From Hydrogenophilus thiooxidans (GTDB taxonomy: Bacteria; Pseudomonadota; Gammaproteobacteria; Burkholderiales; Rhodocyclaceae), in assembly GCF_019049855.1 (NCBI RefSeq), contig NZ_JAHLSY010000008.1:39356-103355 (forward strand): DNA of 64,000 nt, given 5' to 3'. The notes below the pieces were generated by a model, which was not told the origin of the DNA, made no database searches, and saw nothing but the letters and a program-made list of their open reading frames with translations. Numbering within the stretch: position 1 is the first letter of the stretch; each line of letters begins with the position of its first letter. The position numbers and the translations under genes are program-made. Positions 37,718 through 49,784 of this stretch are shown piece after piece.

Positions 37718-38773
37718 TCACGGCGTTCGCGTCGCACCGTCCACCAACCGATGGGTGACGATCCCGCCGACCCACATCGCCAACAGGGTGAGCCAAGAGG
37801 TGAGGGAAAAGAGCGACGCGCCGGTAACGCCTGCGCCTACCGCACAGCCGCCAGCCAGAATGCCGCCGAAGCCCATCAATACGGCGCCGGCAAGATACCG
37901 CTTCATCGCGTGCCCGCCCTGAAACCCTTGGAGCTCGAGTTCACGATTGTGCCATGCGGCCAAAAAAGCGCCAAGGAGTACGGCTGGAATGAAGAAAAAA
38001 TCGAAGTCCAGGGGCACGGTGGCGGTAGCCAGAACGGTCATCAGGACATTCGCCGAAGGGGAGGTGAAGGTGAGGCTGCGCACGGGAACCGGGTCGAACG
38101 AGACCAGCGAGAGTTGGTAGGTGGCGATCCACGCGACGACGATTACCGCACCGGCGCCGATCGCATGTCCGATTTGGCCGCGCGGCAGCCGCGAACGAAT
38201 TGCCCAGAAGATCGCTGCGGCAAGCCAAACGCCAGCGAACGCGATCGCAAAGGGGCGCCCCCAGCCCAAAATCGCGAGCAGGTCGCGCGCTGTGCCACCC
38301 GGGATCGTCCAGAGCGCGTTCAACCATTCGCGAAACGGGGCGAGGATCCCACCGGTTGCCGCCTGCGCGGTGACCGCAAAGACGAGCCCGGAAAGGAGCG
38401 ACCGCAGGTTGCCGGTTCCCGCGAGGATCAGCATGCGCGACGCACAGCCACGGGTGAGGATCATGCCGGCGCCGAACATCAACCCGCCCAGGATCGCGCC
38501 GGAGAGACTGCCGACGCTGGCCAGTTGCCGAACGTTCGCGGTGTCGAACCCGCCCAAGGCGATCGCCAGTTGGGTTCCCATCACCGCCACCGAGAAGGTG
38601 ATGAGCCAGACGGTGGTGCGCTGCCCCCATTGCCGTTCGGCAAATTCGATCGTCGCAGCGCGCAGGCAAAAGCGCGACCGTTGGCCGAAATAGCCGAACG
38701 CCAAACCGATGAGGGCGCCGAGCGCAGCGAGAAGATAAGGGGTTTCGAAGCGGTCGACGAGCCAAGCCCACAT
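37718..38773 (-). CDS. YeeE/YedE-family (TsuA-like) sulfur-compound transporter
   Basis: 351 residues with about nine membrane segments. The family contains the thiosulfate importer TsuA/YeeE, in which three Cys pass the substrate through hydrogen bonds. Three Cys at comparable places are present: Cys36 in QRSRFCLRAA, Cys110 in TRGCASRML and Cys310 in AGGCAVGAGVTG. The two GxxFGxGM/GGxLAGGC halves are inverted repeats typical of the fold. GGGAGGTG precedes the ATG. With no TusA or sulfurtransferase beside it, the substrate is inferred. Confidence 0.88.
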   Translation of the reverse strand: MWAWLVDRFETPYLLAALGALIGLAFGYFGQRSRFCLRAATIEFAERQWGQRTTVWLITFSVAVMGTQLAIALGGFDTANVRQLASVGSLSGAILGGLMFGAGMILTRGCASRMLILAGTGNLRSLLSGLVFAVTAQAATGGILAPFREWLNALWTIPGGTARDLLAILGWGRPFAIAFAGVWLAAAIFWAIRSRLPRGQIGHAIGAGAVIVVAWIATYQLSLVSFDPVPVRSLTFTSPSANVLMTVLATATVPLDFDFFFIPAVLLGAFLAAWHNRELELQGFQGGHAMKRYLAGAVLMGFGGILAGGCAVGAGVTGASLFSLTSWLTLLAMWVGGIVTHRLVDGATRTP

Positions 38774-38844
38774 GGCGACACCTCCCGGAGGAAGATGTCG
38801 CCATTATCGCATACGAATATGTTAAATCGGAATAAAATAAAACG

Positions 38845-40305
38845 TTAAGATGCCAATGCGCGGCGGATCAATTCGGTAACCTGTTGCGGATTGGCTTTTC
38901 CTTTGGACGCTTTCATCACCGCGCCGACGATCGCGTTGAGCGCCTTCTCTTTCCCCGCCCGGTATTCGGCAACCGATTTCGGGTTGGCGGCGATCGCCTC
39001 GGTAACGAGCTGCTCCAAAAGCGCGGTGTCGTTCACCTGGCGTAGCGCCAGCGCGTCGATCAGTTCGTCTGCTGAACGGGTGTCACCGGCCCACCACGCG
39101 GCCAAGAGTTGCTTACCCCCGGTGGAGGAGAGGGTGCCGTCGCTAACGCGCGCGACCAACGCCGCGAGCTGGTGCGGGGTCACGGGGGCGCTTTCGATCG
39201 TCCGCTCCTCTTTGTTGAGCCGTCCGAGCACTTCGACGAGAAGCCAGTTGGCGCACGGTTTCGCAAGCGCTACCCCCGCTGCTTCGACGGTTGCGACGAA
39301 GAAGTCGGCGAGCGCCTTGTCGCTGACGATGAGCGCCGCGTCGTGTGCCGAGAGGCCATAGCTGGCCTCGAACCGCTCCGCAAGCGCCTGAGGGAGTTCT
39401 GGCAGTGCCGCGCGTTCGCGTGCGATCCATTCGGCAGGGATTACGAGCGGCAGTAGGTCCGGGTCGGGGAAGTAGCGGTAGTCGTGCGCCTCCTCTTTGG
39501 TGCGCATCACCCGTGTCTCCCCTTTTGTCGGGTCGAAAAGGACGGTGGCCTGTTCGATCGCGCGGCCCGATTCCAGTTGGTCGATCTGCCAGGCGATTTC
39601 GTATTCGATCGCTTGGTGGAGGAAACGGAACGAGTTGAGGTTTTTGATTTCGCGCCGCGTTCCCAGTGTGGTGGCCCCACGCGGGCGTACCGAAACGTTG
39701 GCGTCGACCCGAAACGACCCCTCTTGCAGGTTGCCGTCGCAGATGCCGATCCAGCGCACGAGCGCATGCAGCGCTTTGGCGTACGCCACCGCCTCGGCAG
39801 CGCTGTGCAACTCCGGTTCGGAGACGATCTCGAGGAGCGGCGTGCCGGCACGGTTGAGGTCGATGCCGCTCATGCCGTGGAAGTCTTCGTGCAGGCTCTT
39901 TCCTGCGTCCTCCTCGAGGTGGGCGCGGGTGAGGTGCACCGTCTTCTGGTAGGCGTTCGCGCCGTCGCCGACCCGGATGGTGAGGGCACCGCCGGAAACC
40001 ACCGGCCGTTCGTACTGACTGATCTGATACCCTTTGGGGAGGTCGGGGTAGAAGTAGTTTTTGCGTGCAAAAACGCTACACGGTGCAATGGTCCCATGGA
40101 CCGCGAGGCCAAAGCGAATCGCGCACGCCACCGCTTCACGGTTGAGCACCGGCAGGGTACCGGGCAACGCCGCGTCGACCCAGCTCACCTGCCGGTTGGG
40201 TTCGGCGCCGAACGCGGTTGCCGCCCCGGAAAAGATCTTGCTGCGTGTGGTGAGTTGCGTGTGAATTTCGAGTCCGATCACCGCTTCGTAACGCTTCGAG
40301 TGCAT
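38845..40305 (-). CDS. gatB: Aspartyl/glutamyl-tRNA(Asn/Gln) amidotransferase subunit B
   Basis: 486 residues. GatB phosphorylates the misacylated Glu-tRNA(Gln) or Asp-tRNA(Asn) and hands ammonia from GatA to it. Family marks are [56 protein letters not shown] and the C-terminal YqeY-like tail with [27 protein letters not shown]. The ATG at 40305 follows GAAGGAG. It is the last gene of gatC-gatA-gatB. Confidence 0.97.
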   Translation of the reverse strand: MHSKRYEAVIGLEIHTQLTTRSKIFSGAATAFGAEPNRQVSWVDAALPGTLPVLNREAVACAIRFGLAVHGTIAPCSVFARKNYFYPDLPKGYQISQYERPVVSGGALTIRVGDGANAYQKTVHLTRAHLEEDAGKSLHEDFHGMSGIDLNRAGTPLLEIVSEPELHSAAEAVAYAKALHALVRWIGICDGNLQEGSFRVDANVSVRPRGATTLGTRREIKNLNSFRFLHQAIEYEIAWQIDQLESGRAIEQATVLFDPTKGETRVMRTKEEAHDYRYFPDPDLLPLVIPAEWIARERAALPELPQALAERFEASYGLSAHDAALIVSDKALADFFVATVEAAGVALAKPCANWLLVEVLGRLNKEERTIESAPVTPHQLAALVARVSDGTLSSTGGKQLLAAWWAGDTRSADELIDALALRQVNDTALLEQLVTEAIAANPKSVAEYRAGKEKALNAIVGAVMKASKGKANPQQVTELIRRALAS

Positions 40306-40318
40306 CGCTTTCGCTCCT

Positions 40319-41796
40319 TCACCACGCGGCAACCGGGGGCACCGCACGGTGCCAGTCGGTTGCGTTCTGGTAGGCATGGACCGCGGCGAGCAGTTTCGCT
40401 TCGCCGAAATGGGGGGCGATGAGTTGCGCGCCGATCGGCAAACCCGCGCCGTCGAATCCGCAGGGATGGGCGATGGCAGGAAGTCCGGCAAGGTTGGCGC
40501 CGATCGTGAAGACGTCGGCCAGGTACTCTTCCACCGGGTCGCTCTTTTCGCCAATCCGCCACGCGGTAGTGGGGGTGACCGGCGCGAGGATGAGGTCGCA
40601 CACGGCAAAAGCGTTGCAGTAGTCGTCGCTGATCAGCCGTCGCACCTGCTGCGCTTTGCGATAGTAGGCGTCGTAGTAGCCAGCGGAGAGCACGTAGGTG
40701 CCCATGAGGATACGCCGCTTTACCTCCCAGCCGAACCCTTCGGCGCGGGTGCGGGAGTACATTGCGAAAAGGTCGTCGTCGTGCGCGGTGCGGTAGCCGT
40801 ACCGGACACCGTCGTAGCGCGCAAGGTTGCTCGACGCCTCCGCAGGCGCCAAGACGTAGTAGGCGGGAATCGCCAGTTCGGCTCGGGGGAGGTCGACGTC
40901 GACGAGCGTGGCGCCAAGCTGCTCATAGCAGCGCGCTGCGGCAAGAACCGCGTCGCGAACTGCGGGTTGCAGACCGTCAGCCGCCAAGAACGCTTGCGCA
41001 ACGCCGATGCGCCAGCCAGAAAGCGGCCGCTCCGTGGCAAGCGCGGCGAGCGCAGCCGCGTAGTCGGGAACGTCGACGGCCGCCGACGTGGAGTCGAGGG
41101 GATCGAACCCGGCGATCGCTTGCAAAAGGAGCGCGCAATCTTCGGCGGTGCGGGCAAAGATTCCGGCTTGGTCGAACGAGGAGGCGTAGGCGATCATCCC
41201 CCAGCGGCTTACTAAGCCGTAGGTCGGTTTCAGTCCGGTCACGCCGCAGTGCGCCGCAGGTTGGCGCACGCTTCCGCCGGTGTCGGTTCCCGTCGCCGCA
41301 GGGACGATCCCCGCTGCGACCGCTGCGGCAGAGCCGCCCGAAGAGCCGCCGGGGATGCGGTCGGTCGCCCACGGGTTGCGGCACGGACCAAAATGGCTGT
41401 GGGCGTTTGCCGATCCCATTGCGAATTCGTCGAGGTTCGTCTTGCCGATCGTCACCGCTCCTGCGGCCTTGAGGCGCGCGACGACCGTGGCGTCGAAGGG
41501 CGAGCGGTAGCCGTCGAGCATTTTCGACGCCGCGGTGGTCGGGAATTCGGTGGTGCAAAAGAGGTCTTTGTGCGCGATCGGGATCCCGGCAAGCGGCCCG
41601 GAGGCCTGGGATGCGCCAGCGAGTTCGGTCAGCCGTGCGGCGAGCGTCGCGTCGTCGGCGATCGTGATGAAGGCGTTGAGGGTAGGCTGCAATGCGTGCG
41701 CACGTTCGCAGGCTGCGCGCGCCACCGCTTCGGGAGTGGTTTTCCCTTCGGCGAAGGCGCGGCGCAATTGGCTGATGGTAAGGGGGTGCTGCGCAT

Positions 41797-41800
<4 letters not shown>
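40319..41800 (-). CDS. gatA: Aspartyl/glutamyl-tRNA(Asn/Gln) amidotransferase subunit A
   Basis: 493 residues. Amidase-signature enzyme that hydrolyses glutamine to supply ammonia. The Ser-cisSer-Lys triad is Lys78 in IAHKD, Ser153 in [10 protein letters not shown] and the nucleophile Ser177 in [11 protein letters not shown]. The ATG overlaps the gatC stop by four bases. The presence of gatCAB shows that at least one of Gln- or Asn-tRNA is made by transamidation. Confidence 0.97.
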
Positions 41801-44077
<2,277 letters not shown>

Positions 44078-44083
44078 GCAACG

Positions 44084-44611
44084 ATGGAACAGCCGACCCA
44101 CCGTTCGCGCGAACTGCTGTCGCCACCCAGCCGAGCGTGGATGATCGTGACGCTCCTCGCCGCGTTAGCGCTCGATCTCATCCCTCGTCCATGGATGGCG
44201 GTCTGGGGTCCCGAAGCGACGTTGCTGACGTTGACGTTCTGGGCGTTGCGTGCGCCCGCATGGACGGGCTTCGGTTTGACCCTGCTCGTGAGCATCGCGC
44301 TCGACGTTGGCCGCGGCGCCGTGTTGGGGCAGACGGCGCTTGCCGCGATCTGGGTGGTGTGGGGAGCGCAGAAGTGGCGCAGTCGAGTGCTCTGGTTCGG
44401 CCCCTTGGGCCAAGCGGCGCACTTGGTCTGGTTGTGGGCTGGGGCGCTCGCGCTGCAGGTGGCGGTGCGTTGGCTCGTGGTCGGTGACGGGATTGTTGCC
44501 TATGGGTATCTCTTGGCGCCACTTTGGATGGCGCTCCTCTGGCCCCTCTGGTATGCGGTGTTGCTGTGGCCACAACGGTGGCGCGCGGTGATGCCCAAAC
44601 ATCGGGTATGA
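44084..44611 (+). CDS. mreD: Rod-shape-determining protein MreD
   Basis: 175 residues, mostly membrane helices (five or six). Sequence is weakly conserved, as usual for MreD; LVSIALDVGRGAVLGQTALA matches the family's central segment, and the position between mreC and mrdA is decisive. Its stop overlaps the mrdA start. Confidence 0.88.
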   Translation: MEQPTHRSRELLSPPSRAWMIVTLLAALALDLIPRPWMAVWGPEATLLTLTFWALRAPAWTGFGLTLLVSIALDVGRGAVLGQTALAAIWVVWGAQKWRSRVLWFGPLGQAAHLVWLWAGALALQVAVRWLVVGDGIVAYGYLLAPLWMALLWPLWYAVLLWPQRWRAVMPKHRV

Positions 44612-46473
44612 CGCTGGAGACGCTTTCCCCCGACCAACTTCAGCGCCGAACCCGCTGGCGCGCGCTGGTCGCAGCCGTGGTGATGGTGGCTGGGTTTGCG
44701 CTCCTGTTGTGGCGACTACACCATCTGCAAGTGGCGCAGCACGAACGGTTCGCGGCGCTTGCTGAGGCCAACCGTCTGACGTTGGTCCCCGTCCCGCCGC
44801 AGCGTGGCGAGATCTTCGATCGCAACGGTAAGCCCTTGGCGCGCAATGAAGGGGTGTATGTGCTGGAAGTGACGCCGGCGCTTGCGCCAGACCTGGACGC
44901 AACCTTGAAGGCGCTGACTGAGCTGGTCGCGATCGATCCCGAAGCGCTGCGGTCGTTTCGTCGCAGAGTGCGCGAACAGCGGGGCTTGGGAAGCGTGCCG
45001 CTCAAATGGCGTCTTACCGACGCCGAAGCCGCTCGAATCGCGGCAAACGGGTTTCGTTTGCCCGGCGTCCAGGTCGCCGTCCGATCGATGCGCCACTATC
45101 CCTACGGCGAGGTGATGGCGCATGTCGTCGGCTATTTGGGGCGGATCAGCGAACGCGACCTGCAGCGTATCGAAGCGCAAGACGCGTTGGGGCGCTACCG
45201 GGGGTTGGAGGTGATTGGCAAAGAGGGGGTTGAGGCGAGCTACGAATCCGAACTGGTGGGCTGGCCGGGGTGGGAGCAGCTCGAGGTAAACGCCGCCGGG
45301 CGCGCGGTGCGGCGGTTGGCCTCGGTGCCAGCGCAACCCGGGCGCGATGCGGTTTTGACGATCGACGTCGATTTCCAGGCGTTCGTCCATGAGTTGCTGC
45401 GCGACAAACAGGCGGCGTTCGTCGCGCTCGATCCGCGCGACGGCGCGGTGTTGGCGATGGTGAGTACGCCAACGTATGACCCCAACGCGTTCGTGACCGG
45501 CTTGTCGAGCGAGACGTGGCAGAGTCTCCTCAACGACCCGGCGCGTCCGTTATTGCATCGCGCGCTGCGGGGAACCTATCCGCCTGGGTCGACTTTCAAA
45601 CCGTTCATGGCGCTCCTTGGGTTGGAAACGAAGGCGCGTCATCTCGGGCAACGTTTCAACCACCAAGGATCGTTCCAGATCGGCCAACAGGTGTTGCACG
45701 ACCGCAAATCGGCGTGCCAAAGCGGCGTCGACCTCATTCGTGCGCTCACCTATTCGTGCAACGTCTATTTCTACCAGTTGGGAGTCGATCTGGGAATCGA
45801 CGCGATCGCAGCCTTCATGACCCATTTTGGTTTCGGATCCCCGACTGGGATCGATCTGCCCAACGAGGCGGCGGGGGTGTTGCCGTCGCGCGAGTGGAAG
45901 CGCAGCTTCTTCAAAAGGCGGCGTGACCAGCAGTGGTTCACCGGCGAGACGGTTTCGGTGGCGATCGGTCAGGGCTACAGCAGCTATACGCCGCTGCAGA
46001 TGGCCAATGCCTTGATGATCCTCGTCAATGGCGGGTTGGGGCCGATTCCCCACCTCGTCGACCATTTTCGTGATCGCCGCACCGGCGCACTCATTCCCGT
46101 AACTCGACCGCCGGCGCGCTTTGTGCCGCTCGATCCGGCAAACGTCGAGGCGGTGCTCACCGGGATGCGGGAAGCGGTGCGGGTGGGTACCGCGGCGCGG
46201 GCGTTTGCCGGTGCGCCGTATCGTGCCGGTGGCAAGACCGGCACCGCGCAAGTGGTGTCGACGCAGCGGGCGCACCGCGATGCCGACGCCGCGGACGAGC
46301 AAGACCATGCGTGGTTCATCGCCTTTGCGCCGGTCGAAGAGCCGCGGATCGTCGCCGCACTGATCGTCGAGCACGGCGGCTATGGCGGTGCGGTTGCGGC
46401 GCCGTTGATGCGCATCATCTTCGATCGCTTCTTCGGCGTCGAACCGAAACCCGAATGGGAGACCGCACGGTGA
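44608..46473 (+). CDS. mrdA: Penicillin-binding protein 2 (elongasome transpeptidase)
   Basis: 621 residues. A single N-terminal membrane helix (about 22-42) is followed by the pedestal domain (PPQRGEIFDRNGKPLARN) and the transpeptidase. The catalytic Ser328 is in the STFK motif of YPPGSTFKPF, SCN is in TYSCNVYFY, and KTGT begins at Lys543. It crosslinks new side-wall peptidoglycan with RodA. The ATG at 44608 overlaps the mreD stop (ATGA). Confidence 0.96.
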   Translation: MTLETLSPDQLQRRTRWRALVAAVVMVAGFALLLWRLHHLQVAQHERFAALAEANRLTLVPVPPQRGEIFDRNGKPLARNEGVYVLEVTPALAPDLDATLKALTELVAIDPEALRSFRRRVREQRGLGSVPLKWRLTDAEAARIAANGFRLPGVQVAVRSMRHYPYGEVMAHVVGYLGRISERDLQRIEAQDALGRYRGLEVIGKEGVEASYESELVGWPGWEQLEVNAAGRAVRRLASVPAQPGRDAVLTIDVDFQAFVHELLRDKQAAFVALDPRDGAVLAMVSTPTYDPNAFVTGLSSETWQSLLNDPARPLLHRALRGTYPPGSTFKPFMALLGLETKARHLGQRFNHQGSFQIGQQVLHDRKSACQSGVDLIRALTYSCNVYFYQLGVDLGIDAIAAFMTHFGFGSPTGIDLPNEAAGVLPSREWKRSFFKRRRDQQWFTGETVSVAIGQGYSSYTPLQMANALMILVNGGLGPIPHLVDHFRDRRTGALIPVTRPPARFVPLDPANVEAVLTGMREAVRVGTAARAFAGAPYRAGGKTGTAQVVSTQRAHRDADAADEQDHAWFIAFAPVEEPRIVAALIVEHGGYGGAVAAPLMRIIFDRFFGVEPKPEWETAR

Positions 46474-47600
46474 AACCGGCGTGGTGGCAGAACCTCTTGC
46501 GGCGTTGGGATCCGCTGCTGCTCCTCACTTTGGTCGGTTTTTTCGCCTTTTCCCACTGGGTGATGACCAGCGCTTCACCGCAACGGCTCGACGAACAGTG
46601 GGTGCATCTCGGGTTGGCGTTGGCCGCCTTTTTGGGTTCGGCGCTGGTGCCGTTTCGCTGGTGGCTGGCGCTCTCGCCGCTCCTTTACTTGGTCGGGGTG
46701 GTTGCGCTCGTTTTGGTGCTCGTGGTTGGCGTGACCGCAAAAGGGGCCACGCGCTGGCTCGATCTCGGTGTGGCCCGTCTCCAGCCTTCAGAGCTGATGA
46801 AGCTCGCCGTGCCGCTCTTTGCCGCGGCGTATTTCCATTGGCGGCAAGGGATGCTGCGCTGGTGGGACCATCTGGTCGCACTCGTTTGGGTGGTGGCGCC
46901 CACCGCGCTCATTTTGAAACAGCCCGATTTGGGAACGGCGATCATGGTGGGGGTGATCGGCGGGTGCGTCCTCTTTTTCGCCGGGTTGAGCTGGCGTCTG
47001 ATTCTGCCGTTCGTCGTCGCTGGGTGCGTCGCGATCGCGGCGCTGCTTCAGTTTGGCGATCAGTGGTGTGCGCCTGAGGTCGAATGGCCTGGGCTGCACG
47101 ATTACCAAAAAGGGCGGATCTGCACGTTGCTCGATCCCGAACGCGATCCGCTGGGTAAAGGGTTTCATACCATCCAAGCAGCGATTGCGATCGGTTCGGG
47201 CGGCATTTGGGGCAAAGGCTTGGGGCAGGGGACCCAGGCGCAATTGGCGTTCATCCCCGAGCGGCATACCGATTTCATCCTGGCGGTGATCGCCGAGGAG
47301 CTTGGATTTGTCGGGGTCGCGGGACTCTTTGCGGGGTATTTGGTTCTGCTGTTGCGAGGATTTTCGCTCACGCTCCGCTCGGGGTTGTGGGCCGGGCAGC
47401 TCTTCGGCTGCGCGGCGGTGACGGGGATCTTCCTCTATACTTGGGTCAATGCCGCGATGGTGATGGGGCTTGCCCCCGTGGTTGGCGTGCCGCTGCCGTT
47501 TGTCAGTTACGGGGGAACGGCGCTCGTGAGTCTCTGTCTCATGTTGGGGGTGACGGCAAGCGCCGCGGCAGAGCCGTTTCCTGGCGGAGGGCGACGATGA
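46470..47600 (+). CDS. rodA: Peptidoglycan glycosyltransferase RodA (SEDS family)
   Basis: 376 residues with about ten membrane helices. RodA polymerises lipid II for side-wall growth as partner of PBP2. SEDS landmarks are GATRWLDLGVARLQPSELMKLAVPLF, LILKQPDLGTAIM, GKGLGQGTQAQLAFIPERHTDFILAVIAEELG (the HTDFI loop) and PFVSYGGTALVS at the end. The GTG at 46470 overlaps the mrdA stop and follows GGGAGA; an ATG five codons earlier is possible. Confidence 0.95.
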   Translation: MKPAWWQNLLRRWDPLLLLTLVGFFAFSHWVMTSASPQRLDEQWVHLGLALAAFLGSALVPFRWWLALSPLLYLVGVVALVLVLVVGVTAKGATRWLDLGVARLQPSELMKLAVPLFAAAYFHWRQGMLRWWDHLVALVWVVAPTALILKQPDLGTAIMVGVIGGCVLFFAGLSWRLILPFVVAGCVAIAALLQFGDQWCAPEVEWPGLHDYQKGRICTLLDPERDPLGKGFHTIQAAIAIGSGGIWGKGLGQGTQAQLAFIPERHTDFILAVIAEELGFVGVAGLFAGYLVLLLRGFSLTLRSGLWAGQLFGCAAVTGIFLYTWVNAAMVMGLAPVVGVPLPFVSYGGTALVSLCLMLGVTASAAAEPFPGGGRR

Positions 47601-48568
47601 GTATCGTGCGTAGGGTGGGGGTCGTAACCGTTGCGATGGGGTTGGCTGCGTGCAGTTCGCCGCGGGTCAAGAGCGATTGGCCCCGTGCGGTGGCCCCAAG
47701 CCCTTCCATCGAGCCCCGCATCGAACCGTTGCGGCCCGCGAATGCCCGTCCCTATACGGTGCTGGGGCGTACCTATTACCCGATGACCGACTTCGAGCCC
47801 TTTTGGGAAGAGGGGGTTGCGTCGTGGTATGGGCGCGAATTTCACGGCAAACCGACCGCAAGCGGCGAACCGTACAACATGTTCTCCTTCACCGCAGCGC
47901 ACAAGATTTTGCCGATTCCCAGCTACGCGCGGGTGACGAACCTGGCGAATGGGCGACAGATCGTCGTGCGGGTGAACGACCGTGGTCCTTTCGTCGCCGA
48001 TCGGGTGATCGACCTTTCGTTTGCTGCTGCCGACGCGCTGGGGTTTGCCAACCAGGGAACGACGCGTGTGCGCGTCGAGCTGCTGTTGCCGGAGGAAATC
48101 GCCGCGATGCAAAAAGGGGCGACGCGCCCGCAGACGGTGGCGGAGGCCGCAGCGACGGCGCCACCGCAACGGGAAGTCGCGGCAACCCAACGGGGGCGCG
48201 ACGCGGCAGCGGAGCCGAAAGCGAACGGGGTCAGTTCCGAATCGGCGCTTGCAACGGCGCGGGTTTTCCCCGAAGCGGCTCCCGCAGCCGTGGCATCCGA
48301 AGCAGTAGAAGGGGGTAACGGCACCGTGTTTTATCTCCAATTGGGGGCGTTTGCGCAAGCAGAAAATGCCGAAAACTTTGCTACCCACCTGCGGGCGCAG
48401 TTGCCGAGTCTGCCGGTGCGTCTTTTCAGTGCAGGAGCAATGGTGCGGGTCGTTGCGGGACCATTTCGCGACGTGACGTTGGCACAGCTTGCGGCCGATC
48501 AGGTGGTGGCTCAGCTGGGTGGTCGGCCACTGGTCGTTTCGGCTCGCGCACTTGGGGTGCGCCCCTGA
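47597..48568 (+). CDS. rlpA: Septal ring lytic transglycosylase RlpA family lipoprotein with SPOR domain
   Basis: 323 residues. A lipobox GLAACSS puts the lipidated Cys near residue 19. The double-psi barrel (about 70-165) has GVASWYGREFHGKPTASGEPYN and VRVNDRGPFVADRVIDLSFAAADALG, holding the catalytic Glu/Asp region of RlpA. A Pro/Ala-rich linker leads to a C-terminal SPOR domain (about 245-320, starting FYLQLGAFAQAENAENF) that binds denuded glycan at the septum. It starts in the rodA stop behind GGAGGG. Confidence 0.93.
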   Translation: MSIVRRVGVVTVAMGLAACSSPRVKSDWPRAVAPSPSIEPRIEPLRPANARPYTVLGRTYYPMTDFEPFWEEGVASWYGREFHGKPTASGEPYNMFSFTAAHKILPIPSYARVTNLANGRQIVVRVNDRGPFVADRVIDLSFAAADALGFANQGTTRVRVELLLPEEIAAMQKGATRPQTVAEAAATAPPQREVAATQRGRDAAAEPKANGVSSESALATARVFPEAAPAAVASEAVEGGNGTVFYLQLGAFAQAENAENFATHLRAQLPSLPVRLFSAGAMVRVVAGPFRDVTLAQLAADQVVAQLGGRPLVVSARALGVRP

Positions 48569-48578
48569 CCCGGCAGGT

Positions 48579-48602
48579 AAAAAGCGGTACACTTCGCTTT
48601 TT
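48579..48602. terminator. Weak hairpin between rlpA and dacA
   Basis: AAAAAGCG (48579-48586) and CGCTTTTT (48595-48602) form a perfect eight-base inverted repeat with an eight-base loop. The stem is A/T rich and could end either strand partially; it may be an attenuator between the shape genes and dacA rather than a full stop. Confidence 0.4.
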
Positions 48603-48639
48603 GGGTACCCAAGCGCTTCATCATAAGGAGAAAAGAGCG

Positions 48640-49782
48640 GTGCAATCAGCGGTTGTCCAAGGGGTATTGGGGTTTGTGTTGTGGGTGGCGATGGCAGCAG
48701 CGCAGGCGATGGCGATCGATCTGCCGGCGAAACGGTGGTTCTTGCTCGATTTCACCACCGGTGAAGTGTTGGCCGAACAGGGCGCCGACGAAGCCGCGGA
48801 GCCAGCGTCGATCACCAAAGTGATGACCGCCTATCTCGTCTTTGAAGCGTTGCGCGAGGGACGTCTCAAGTGGGATCAGCGGGTCCCTGTTTCGGAGAAA
48901 GCGTGGAAGATGGGAGGGTCGCGGATGTTCGTCGAACCGCGGCAGCAGCCCACCGTCGAGGCGTTGTTGCGCGGTTTGGTCGTCGCCTCGGGAAACGACG
49001 CGGCGGTGGCGCTGGCCGAAGCGGTTGCGGGCACGGAAGAGGCGTTTGTGGCGATGATGAACCAGACCGCGCAGCGGTTAGGAATGACGAACACCCATTT
49101 CGCCGATGCGTCGGGTTGGCCCAACCCTGAGCACAAAACCACGGCGCGCGATCTCGCGATTCTGGCGCGCGCGCTGATTCGTGATTTTCCGAAGGAATAT
49201 GCGCTCTTCAAAGAGAAAGAATTTACGTATAACGGCATTCGCCAACCCAACCGCAACCGCTTGTTGTGGCTCGATCCCACCGTCGATGGGCTCAAAACCG
49301 GCCACACCCAAAGCGCCGGTTACTGTCTCCTTTCGTCCGCAGAGCGGGATGGCCGGCGGTTGATCGCGGTGACGCTGGGGAGCGGCTCGGACGCGCAGCG
49401 GACCGAGGCGTCGCTGAAGCTGCTTCAGTACGGCTTCCAGAATTTTGCCCATTTCCGTGTCGCGAAAGGGAAAGAGGCGGTTGCGAAGCTTCGGGTCTGG
49501 CAAGGGGTGCAACCGGAAGTGGCAGTGGGCGCTCCGGAAGATCTCGTGGTGACGCTACCTCGTGACGCGGTTGCCAAAGCCACGGCCCATTTCGTCGGGC
49601 AGCAACCGCTGATTGCCCCTGTCGAAGTGGGACAGCAGGTGGGGCGGATCGATATCGTCGTCGAGGGCGAGGTGCGCCGCTCGGTTCCGGTGGTGGCGCT
49701 CGAGGCTGTTCCCCAAGCCGGTTGGTGGGGGCGCACCGTCGATGCCCTCACCTTGTGGTGGCAGAATCTTTGGCAGCGGTGA
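48640..49782 (+). CDS. dacA: D-alanyl-D-alanine carboxypeptidase (PBP5/6 type)
   Basis: 380 residues. A signal peptide (1-25) ends AMA. It trims the terminal D-Ala of pentapeptides. SxxK is Ser57-Lys60 in PASITKV, SGN is at 117-119, and KTGHT lies near 219. A C-terminal PBP5 domain (about 280-360) leads to an amphipathic anchor ending WGRTVDALTLWWQNLWQR. The GTG start at 48640 follows AAGGAG by nine bases; a TTG at 48601 sits in the preceding hairpin and is unlikely. Confidence 0.95.
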   Translation: MQSAVVQGVLGFVLWVAMAAAQAMAIDLPAKRWFLLDFTTGEVLAEQGADEAAEPASITKVMTAYLVFEALREGRLKWDQRVPVSEKAWKMGGSRMFVEPRQQPTVEALLRGLVVASGNDAAVALAEAVAGTEEAFVAMMNQTAQRLGMTNTHFADASGWPNPEHKTTARDLAILARALIRDFPKEYALFKEKEFTYNGIRQPNRNRLLWLDPTVDGLKTGHTQSAGYCLLSSAERDGRRLIAVTLGSGSDAQRTEASLKLLQYGFQNFAHFRVAKGKEAVAKLRVWQGVQPEVAVGAPEDLVVTLPRDAVAKATAHFVGQQPLIAPVEVGQQVGRIDIVVEGEVRRSVPVVALEAVPQAGWWGRTVDALTLWWQNLWQR

Positions 49783-49784
49783 CC

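Noticed and set aside
37751..38848. 365-codon frame on the plus strand
   Set aside because: Opposite the YeeE transporter; composition of charged residues is the mirror of membrane codons, not a protein.
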